DNA of 5,786 bases from Dehalococcoidales bacterium (lineage in GTDB: Bacteria; Chloroflexota; Dehalococcoidia; Dehalococcoidales; Fen-1064). Numbering within the stretch: the stretch's first letter is position 1; each line of letters starts with the position of its first letter. A program made the position numbers and the translations under genes. The notes beneath the pieces are model-generated. The model did no database searches. It was not told where the DNA came from and saw only the letters and a program-made list of their open reading frames with translations. The stretch is from the NCBI GenBank assembly GCA_028713395.1, contig JAQTOJ010000130.1, forward strand, positions 1 to 5,786, in the 5' to 3' direction. Below, in pieces: positions 1 to 4,716 of this stretch.

Positions 1-22
1 GGGGTTGATCATGCCTTCAATG

Positions 23-71
23 CCGCGGTCTCCGAAGCCGCCGGGCGGCAGAGTTCCGGTGGGCTCCGCGG
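23..71 (+). other. GC-rich leader hairpin, probable T-box stem II
   Basis: CCGCGG at 23-28 can pair with CCGCGG at 66-71. Inside it, a 5-bp apical hairpin (37-41 with 45-49, 3-nt loop) is flanked by a purine-rich internal loop (GAA at 34-36 opposite AGAG at 50-53) and a few more possible pairs between 30-36 and 54-63. Its place between the expected end of stem I and the F box fits stem II of T-box leaders. The canonical AGTA/GAA S-turn is not clearly present. This fold was drawn by hand, and other pairings of this GC-rich stretch are possible, for example 21-26 with 45-50. Confidence 0.45.
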
Positions 72-78
72 ACTTCAA

Positions 79-108
79 CTCCGTTGGCGGGCACGAAAGT
101 GTCTTCGC
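79..108 (+). other. F box and stem IIA/B region of the T-box leader
   Basis: CCGTTG at 81-86 matches the T-box F-box consensus CCGUUA in five of six bases. It is followed by a small hairpin, 90-94 pairing with 99-103 around a GAAA tetraloop (95-98), one of the five pairs being G-U. In T-box RNAs this region forms the stem IIA/B pseudoknot. The motif and hairpin are visible; I did not work out the pseudoknot pairing. Confidence 0.6.
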
Positions 109-127
109 GACCGTACCCGAAAAGAGA

Positions 128-151
128 TGTCCCTTTTTTCATATTGGGATA
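128..151 (+). other. T-box stem III hairpin
   Basis: TGTCCC at 128-133 pairs with GGGATA at 146-151, giving six base pairs including one G-U, around a 12-nt T-rich loop. It ends four bases before the T-box sequence, where stem III always lies in this family. Confidence 0.7.
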
Positions 152-154
152 ATT

Positions 155-186
155 AGGGTGGTACCGCGAGACAACCTCTTGCCCCT
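155..186 (+). promoter_or_regulatory. T-box antiterminator
   Basis: AGGG (155-158) pairs with CCCT (183-186) and GCG (166-168) pairs with TGC (180-182), flanking the 7-nt bulge TGGTACC (159-165). This is the standard T-box antiterminator architecture. The first four bulge bases, UGGU, are expected to pair with the tRNA end NCCA. The variable base U favours discriminator A73, or G73 through a wobble pair. The 3' strand 180-186 is also part of the terminator stem, so the two structures are mutually exclusive. Confidence 0.92.
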
Positions 187-204
187 TGGGCGAGAGGTTT
201 TTTT
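173..204 (+). terminator. Intrinsic terminator (attenuator) of the T-box leader
   Basis: A 12-bp stem, 173-184 pairing with 188-199 and containing a single G-U pair, closes a 3-nt loop CTT. A run of seven T (198-204) overlaps its end. This is a strong rho-independent terminator 20 bases upstream of trpE. Its 5' arm overlaps the antiterminator, so charged tRNA should lead to termination here and uncharged tRNA to readthrough. Confidence 0.93.
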
Positions 205-213
205 ATTTTCTGC

Positions 214-218
214 GAGGT
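214..218 (+). promoter_or_regulatory. Ribosome binding site of trpE
   Basis: GAGGT lies five bases before the ATG at 224. It sits after the terminator T-run, so it is present only in readthrough transcripts, and it fixes the trpE start. Confidence 0.8.
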
Positions 219-223
219 AAAAG

Positions 224-1675
224 ATGTATCACCCGAAATTAGAAGAAGTGAAACAACTCAAGGGGCAGGGCAACATCGTGCCGGTCTACCGGGAAGTGGT
301 GGCGGATATGGAAACACCCGTCTCGGCGTTTTTGAAAATCCGGGGAGCCGGTTACGCTTTTTTGTTGGAGAGTGTGGAGGGCGGCGAAAGAATCGGCCGT
401 TACAGTTTCATCGGCGCCGATCCCTACCGCATTATCCGCACGGAAAAAACGGAAAAACTCAATCCCTTGCCGCTGTTGGCCGCCGAATTTAACAAAAACC
501 GTTTTGTGAAAATTGCCGGTCTGCCGAAGTTCTGCGGTGGGGCGGTGGGGTATCTGGGTTACGAAACCGTGACCGTGTTTGAGGAATTGCCATCGCCCTC
601 AAAAGACCCGCTGCAAGTACCCGATTCGCTGTTCATGTTCGTGGATACTTTGCTGATCTTCGACCATGTTTCCCACAAAATAAAAATCCTCAGTCATGTG
701 CGTCTGGACGGCGATATCGATGCGGCTTATCACCAGGCTACTCAAAAAATCGAGGCCCTGGCGGCGCGTTTGCTGAAGCCGCTGGAGAATGTAAACACCG
801 CCCCTTTGTCCGCGGGCGACATGACCTCACAAGGTTTTGTTTCGAATTTCACGCGTGAAAAATACATCCATAGCGTTGCAAAAATCAAGGAATACATTAC
901 CGCCGGAGAAGCGATCCAAGTAGTGCTTTCCCAGCGGCTCTCCAAAAAGACCGCCGCGCCGCCTTTTGAAATCTACCGGGCTTTGCGTAGCATCAATCCT
1001 TCACCCTATATGTTTTACCTGGATATGGTGGATTTCCAGGTCTTCGGCGCCTCGCCGGAAATTCTGGTGCGGGTGGAAAATAGCATCGTGACCACCCGCC
1101 AGCTGGCGGGCACTCGGCCGCGCGGCGGCACACCCGCGGAAGATGCCCGTTTGGAACAGGAGTTGCGCGCCGATGAGAAAGAACGGGCGGAACATATTAT
1201 GCTGGTCGACCTGGGACGCAACGACATCGGCCGGGTGAGTGAACCGGGTACCGTCACCGTGAGCGACCTGATGAATGTCGAACGCTATTCCCACGTCATG
1301 CATCTTGTGACCAATGTCTGCGGGAACTTATCAAAAGACGCCACGGTGTTCGATGCCCTGCGTGCCTGTTTCCCGGCGGGCACGGTTTCCGGCGCTCCCA
1401 AGGTCAGAGCCATGGAAATCATCGCGGAACTGGAACCGGAAAAGCGCGGCCCATATGCCGGGGCGGCCGGTTACATTTCCTTCTCCGGTGATATGGATAT
1501 GGCTATCGCCATTCGCACTATGGTGATGAAAAACGGAATTGTCTATGTGCAGGCGGGGGGAGGTATCGTTTACGATAGCGTGCCCGCCAAAGAATGGGAA
1601 GAGACGATGAACAAAGCCCGCGCGCAGTTAAAAGCTGTAGAGCAGGCGGAGAATACCTTGAGGGGAGGGGCATAA
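224..1675 (+). CDS. trpE: Anthranilate synthase component I (TrpE)
   Basis: This is the large subunit of anthranilate synthase. It converts chorismate and ammonia, supplied by TrpG from glutamine, to anthranilate and pyruvate, the first committed step of tryptophan synthesis in the cytosol. The 483-residue product has the usual family length. An N-terminal regulatory domain carries LLES at 47-50, the element linked to tryptophan feedback inhibition, within a segment ending GRYSFIGADP. The C-terminal chorismate-binding domain shows GEAIQVVLSQR (228-238), GASPEILVR (275-283), LAGTRPRGG (294-302), DEKERAEHIMLVDLGRND (317-334), HVMHLVT (357-363), PAGTVSGAPK (384-393) and AGGGIVYDS (444-452). PabB and other chorismate-using enzymes are related, but LLES and the trp context favour TrpE. 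The start at 224 has a good Shine-Dalgarno. The stop TAA abuts the trpG ATG, suggesting coupled, near-equimolar subunit synthesis. Expression should be controlled by the upstream T-box. Confidence 0.97.
   Translation: MYHPKLEEVKQLKGQGNIVPVYREVVADMETPVSAFLKIRGAGYAFLLESVEGGERIGRYSFIGADPYRIIRTEKTEKLNPLPLLAAEFNKNRFVKIAGLPKFCGGAVGYLGYETVTVFEELPSPSKDPLQVPDSLFMFVDTLLIFDHVSHKIKILSHVRLDGDIDAAYHQATQKIEALAARLLKPLENVNTAPLSAGDMTSQGFVSNFTREKYIHSVAKIKEYITAGEAIQVVLSQRLSKKTAAPPFEIYRALRSINPSPYMFYLDMVDFQVFGASPEILVRVENSIVTTRQLAGTRPRGGTPAEDARLEQELRADEKERAEHIMLVDLGRNDIGRVSEPGTVTVSDLMNVERYSHVMHLVTNVCGNLSKDATVFDALRACFPAGTVSGAPKVRAMEIIAELEPEKRGPYAGAAGYISFSGDMDMAIAIRTMVMKNGIVYVQAGGGIVYDSVPAKEWEETMNKARAQLKAVEQAENTLRGGA
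1660..1670 (+). promoter_or_regulatory. Ribosome binding site of trpG inside the trpE end
   Basis: GAGGGGAGGGG covers the last codons of trpE and ends five bases before the trpG ATG at 1676. It supports this ATG over the one three codons further in (1685). Confidence 0.7.
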
Positions 1676-2266
1676 ATGATCGTCATGATCGATAACTACG
1701 ATAGTTTCACCTATAACCTCTACCAGTATTTCAGTGAACTGGGCGAAAAGGTGACAGTCCTGCGGAACAATAAAACCTCCATTAAGGAAATTGAGGGCAT
1801 GCGGCCGGAACGTCTTGTCATTTCTCCCGGTCCATCCAACCCGGAAAATGCCGGTATCTCCAATGAAGTGATCAAATACTTCAGCGCCTGTCTCCCGATT
1901 CTCGGTGTCTGCCTGGGACATCAGTGCATCGGGCAGGTGTTCGGCGGTGAAATTGTCCGTGCGCCGGAAATCATGCACGGCAAAGCATCTCTCATCCATC
2001 ATGAGGGGAAAGGTATTTTCACCGGTTTGCCGGATCCGTTTACAGCTATCCGTTACCATTCGCTCATCGTGAAAAAAGAAAACCTGCCGGCTTGTCTGGA
2101 AATCACCGCCGCCACGTCAGACGCCACGATCATGGGGTTAAAACACCGGCAATTACCGGTTTACGGCATTCAGTTCCATCCGGAATCTTTTATGACGGCA
2201 CATGGCAAAACTATTTTACGCAATTTTCTGGAAATCACCGCAAACAAGGGGAAGAAAAATGATTAA
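1676..2266 (+). CDS. trpG: Anthranilate synthase component II, glutamine amidotransferase (TrpG)
   Basis: This is a class I (triad) glutamine amidotransferase that hydrolyses glutamine and passes ammonia to TrpE. The 196-residue length is normal for a stand-alone subunit, not fused to TrpE or TrpD. The N-terminus carries the family signature IDNYDSFTYNL (5-15). The nucleophile Cys79 lies in GVCLGHQ (77-83), and His168 and Glu170 complete the triad in FHPES (167-171). SPGPSNP (50-56), HGK (101-103) and YHSL (127-130) are also typical. The start follows the trpE stop with no gap. The last eight bases overlap the start of trpD (ATGATTAA). The related PabA serves folate synthesis, and in some Bacillota one subunit serves both pathways. 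Which applies here depends on whether the genome has a second copy; the location makes the tryptophan role clear. Confidence 0.96.
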   Translation: MIVMIDNYDSFTYNLYQYFSELGEKVTVLRNNKTSIKEIEGMRPERLVISPGPSNPENAGISNEVIKYFSACLPILGVCLGHQCIGQVFGGEIVRAPEIMHGKASLIHHEGKGIFTGLPDPFTAIRYHSLIVKKENLPACLEITAATSDATIMGLKHRQLPVYGIQFHPESFMTAHGKTILRNFLEITANKGKKND

Positions 2267-3272
2267 AGAAGCAATCAACCGCGTGGTGAACGGCCAGTCG
2301 TTGACCGTGGAGGAAGCGGGGACCGTCATGGAAGAGATCATGAGCGGACAGGTGACGCCGGCGCAATTCGGCGCGCTGGTGACGGCTTTGCGCTGCAAGG
2401 GTGAAACGGTGGATGAAATCACCGGTATGGTGAAAACCATGCGAGCCAAAGCTGTGCCGGTGCATATTGAAGGCACGGTGGTGGATACTTGCGGCACCGG
2501 CGGTGATTCTCTGGGCACGTTCAATATCTCCACGACCACGGCTTTCGTGGCGGCGGGCGCTGGTATCAAAATTGCCAAACACGGCAACCGGGCGATGAGC
2601 AGCCGGTGCGGTAGCGCGGATGTGCTGGAAATATTGGGGGTCAAGGTGGAACTGACCGCCGCCCAGGTGAAACAATGTATCGAAAAGATCGGTATCGGAT
2701 TCATGTTCGCGCCGGCTTTTCACCCCTCCATGAAGTTTGCGTCACAACCACGCCGGGAAATCGGTATCCGCACGGTTTTTAATATTCTCGGGCCTTTGAG
2801 CAATCCGGCCGGTGTGGGTGCGCAGGTGCTGGGCGTGGCGGACGCGGGTATGGCGGCAAAAATGGCACAAGCGCTATGTAATCTGAATTGCCGGCATGGG
2901 ATCGTCGTCCACGGCGAGGACGGACTGGATGAAATCACGACAACCGCCACCACTACTGTTTACGAAGTGAAAAACGGCCGCGTGACAAAATCGGTCATCC
3001 ATCCCGGTGATTTTAACATTCCATCCGCCGGACTGGATGACCTGAAAGGCGGCACGGTACAGGAGAACGGGGCGATCTTGAAGAGTGTTCTCAGCGGGGA
3101 GAAAGGCGCCCGGCGGGATATCGTTTTACTCAATGCGGCGGCGGCAATCGTGGCTGGTGGCGCGGCGGAGGATTTGAAACAAGGAATCGCGCTGGCGGAG
3201 GCTGCCATCGATAGCGGACGGGCGCTGGAAAAAATGGAGCGACTCATCGAATTTACCCGGAATTGCGGCTGA
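2259..3272 (+). CDS. trpD: Anthranilate phosphoribosyltransferase (TrpD)
   Basis: TrpD transfers the phosphoribosyl group of PRPP to anthranilate, giving N-(5'-phosphoribosyl)anthranilate and pyrophosphate. From the ATG at 2259 the product is 337 residues, the family norm. The N-terminal helical part (about 1-70) is followed by the PRPP loop in DTCGTGGD (76-83), then NISTTTAF (89-96), KHGNRAMSSRCGSADVLE (107-124, anthranilate/PRPP binding), RREIGIRTVFNILGPLSNPA (165-184) and the metal-binding HGEDGLDEI (218-226). I chose 2259 because MIKEAINRVV is a typical start and AAGGGGAAG (2246-2254) lies just upstream. The frame is open back to an ATG at 2202, but that would add 19 residues with no family resemblance and overlap trpG by 65 bases. 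The true overlap with trpG is 8 bases, consistent with translational coupling. Confidence 0.96.
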   Translation: MIKEAINRVVNGQSLTVEEAGTVMEEIMSGQVTPAQFGALVTALRCKGETVDEITGMVKTMRAKAVPVHIEGTVVDTCGTGGDSLGTFNISTTTAFVAAGAGIKIAKHGNRAMSSRCGSADVLEILGVKVELTAAQVKQCIEKIGIGFMFAPAFHPSMKFASQPRREIGIRTVFNILGPLSNPAGVGAQVLGVADAGMAAKMAQALCNLNCRHGIVVHGEDGLDEITTTATTTVYEVKNGRVTKSVIHPGDFNIPSAGLDDLKGGTVQENGAILKSVLSGEKGARRDIVLLNAAAAIVAGGAAEDLKQGIALAEAAIDSGRALEKMERLIEFTRNCG

Positions 3273-3274
3273 AG

Positions 3275-4057
3275 ATGAATATCTTGGAACAAATTGTAAC
3301 TTCGACCCGGGCTGACTTGCTCGAAAAAAAACACCGTATGCCGCTCTCTGATCTGCAGAAAATGATAAATCAACAGACTCCGGCGCTGGATTTCAAAACG
3401 TCTCTTCAGGGTAATCATATCCGGTTGATCGCCGAAGTGAAGCAGGCATCGCCATCCAAGGGATTGATCCGGCGGGATTTCCATCCCGCCAATATTGCCC
3501 GGATCTATGCGGCAAACGGCGCGGCGGCTATTTCCGTGCTCACCGAGCCTCATTATTTCCTGGGGCAACTGGATTATCTGCGGCAGATCCGGCTGGCGCT
3601 TGGTGAATCCAATACTCCGTTGTTAAGAAAGGACTTTATTGTTGACGAATACCATGTTTACGAAGCCCGGGCCTATGGGGCAGATAGTCTGCTCTTGATC
3701 GCCGCTATTTTGAGTGAAGCGGAACTAAAAAACCTTACCATTCTGAGCCGCCGCCTGGGCATGGAACCGCTGGTGGAAACCCATAATGAGGCGGAAATAT
3801 TAATGGCGTTAAGTTGCGGCGCGGACATCGTTGGGGTCAATAACCGTGATCTGAACACCTTCATCACTGATATCCGGACGACGGAGAAATTGCGTTCATT
3901 GATTCCTACCGGCAAAACAGTCGTCAGTGAAAGCGGCATTCAGACACACGGGGACGTTCAAAGATTACAAAAAGCCGGGGTGAATGCTGTGTTGATCGGG
4001 GAAGCGTTGATGGCCGCAAGTGATATCGGCGTGAAAATGCGTGAGTTGATGTTATGA
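3275..4057 (+). CDS. trpC: Indole-3-glycerol phosphate synthase (TrpC)
   Basis: TrpC closes and decarboxylates the carboxyphenylamino-deoxyribulose phosphate made by TrpF, giving indole-3-glycerol phosphate. The product is a 260-residue (beta/alpha)8 barrel, here a separate protein and not fused to TrpF as in E. coli. All catalytic positions known from the Sulfolobus enzyme are matched: Glu54 and Lys56 in IAEVKQASPSKG (52-63), Lys119 in LLRKDF (117-122), Glu168 in LVETH, Asn189 in GVNNRDL (187-193), and Glu219-Ser220 in SESGI. The phosphate-binding IGEALM is at 241-246. The start is the ATG two bases after the trpD TGA. A TTG at 3263 in frame would add four residues and overlap trpD. Neither start has a strong Shine-Dalgarno, so coupling to trpD translation is likely. 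The stop overlaps the trpF start as ATGA. Confidence 0.96.
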   Translation: MNILEQIVTSTRADLLEKKHRMPLSDLQKMINQQTPALDFKTSLQGNHIRLIAEVKQASPSKGLIRRDFHPANIARIYAANGAAAISVLTEPHYFLGQLDYLRQIRLALGESNTPLLRKDFIVDEYHVYEARAYGADSLLLIAAILSEAELKNLTILSRRLGMEPLVETHNEAEILMALSCGADIVGVNNRDLNTFITDIRTTEKLRSLIPTGKTVVSESGIQTHGDVQRLQKAGVNAVLIGEALMAASDIGVKMRELML

Positions 4058-4716
4058 CCAAAATCAAAATCTGCGGCATTCAAAATACTGAAGATGCCTT
4101 GGTCGCGGCCGCCGCCGGGGCGGATTTTATCGGCATGGTTTTTGCTGCCAGCCCTCGCCGCGTGACGCCGCAAACCGCGCGGCAAATTTCTGACGCCGTG
4201 CACGCGTATCATCCCCGTTTATGCACGGTTGGAGTCTTCGTCAACCTGGCGGCGGACGAGGTGAACCGCATCGCCGGGGAGAGCCGTCTTGATTATGCGC
4301 AGTTGAGCGGTGATGAAACATGGGAGTATTGCCGGGACATAACGTTGCCGGTCATCAAAGCCATCCACATTTCCCCCGTGCAGCGCGCGGAGGATATTGC
4401 CGCTGAGATAGAAATCGGGTATCGCTCGTTGGGAGATAAACTCTTCAGCGTTCTGCTTGATACTGGTAAAGCCGGGCTTTACGGCGGCACCGGTGAATCA
4501 TTTGATTGGAAAGTAATGGATAAAGTGGGCGCGCACCTCCGGGTATTCATCGCGGGCGGTTTGCATCCCCAAAATGTTGGGGCGTTGATAAAAGACTTCA
4601 GTCCCCGGGGGGTGGATGTCTCTTCCGGGGTGGAAATAAATGGTGTCAAGAACCATCGGTTGATAAAACAGTTTATAACGGCTGTCAGGCAGGTTGAAGT
4701 GAAAGGAACTAAGACG
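4054..4716 (+). CDS. trpF: Phosphoribosylanthranilate isomerase part (TrpF)
   Basis: TrpF performs the Amadori rearrangement of phosphoribosylanthranilate to the ribulose form used by TrpC. The (beta/alpha)8 barrel is complete. The catalytic base Cys7 lies in KICGI (5-9), Arg36 in FAASPRRV (30-37), and the catalytic acid Asp136 in LLDTGK (134-139). The phosphate-binding motifs are FIAGGLHPQNV (165-175) and GVDVSSGVE (186-194). The usual QLHGDE motif reads QLSGDE (83-88), with Ser in place of His. Homology ends near AVRQ (210-213). The following residues VEVKGTKT resemble an ordinary tail or linker. No stop codon is present; 4716 is the base before the candidate TrpB start and not a proven protein end. 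There is little Shine-Dalgarno upstream of 4054, and translation probably couples to trpC through the ATGA overlap. Confidence 0.93.

Larger units (their letters stand above)
1..209 (+). promoter_or_regulatory. T-box riboswitch leader of the trp operon (5' end outside window)
   Basis: This is the untranslated leader of trpE and belongs to the tRNA-sensing T-box family that controls amino-acid genes, mostly in Bacillota. Seen directly: the hallmark AGGGTGGTACCGCG at 155-168, an F-box-like CCGTTG at 81-86, a stem III hairpin just before the T-box, and an intrinsic terminator that competes with the antiterminator. In this family, uncharged tRNA pairs its anticodon with a specifier codon in stem I and its NCCA end with the T-box bulge, which stabilises the antiterminator and lets transcription proceed. 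Stem I is mostly upstream of the window; its 3' strand may be within 1-22. The specifier therefore cannot be read, and tryptophan specificity is inferred only from the downstream genes. No promoter is visible. Confidence 0.93.

Noticed and set aside
5..220. 71-residue open frame in the leader
   Set aside because: It runs through the T-box, antiterminator and terminator structures, lacks a Shine-Dalgarno and has no family resemblance. It also holds no run of Trp codons, so it is not a leader peptide.
1..223. TRAP-type control by repeated GAG/TAG triplets, or a ribosome-mediated trp leader peptide
   Set aside because: No regularly spaced GAG/TAG series and no tandem Trp codons are present, while the T-box elements explain the leader fully.
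1628..2059. Antisense frame of 143 residues opposite trpG
   Set aside because: It lies opposite the conserved amidotransferase sequence and has no supporting start signal or family match.
2202..2258. Upstream ATG extension of trpD
   Set aside because: The extra 19 residues come from out-of-frame trpG sequence. The ATG at 2259 has the Shine-Dalgarno and the standard TrpD N-terminus.
2216..2723. Two overlapping antisense frames of 162 residues opposite the start of trpD
   Set aside because: They lie opposite a strongly conserved trpD, have unlikely composition (many His/Arg or Ser/Pro), and have no visible start signals. They are shadows of the GC-rich coding strand.
3263..3274. TTG start for trpC adding Met-Arg-Leu-Lys
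   Set aside because: The ATG at 3275 gives the usual TrpC N-terminus and length. The TTG cannot be strictly excluded, as neither start has a strong ribosome binding site.
2960..3568. Antisense frame of 202 residues across the trpD/trpC junction
   Set aside because: It is opposite conserved catalytic segments of both genes, with low-complexity Ser/Ala-rich sequence and no recognisable domain.
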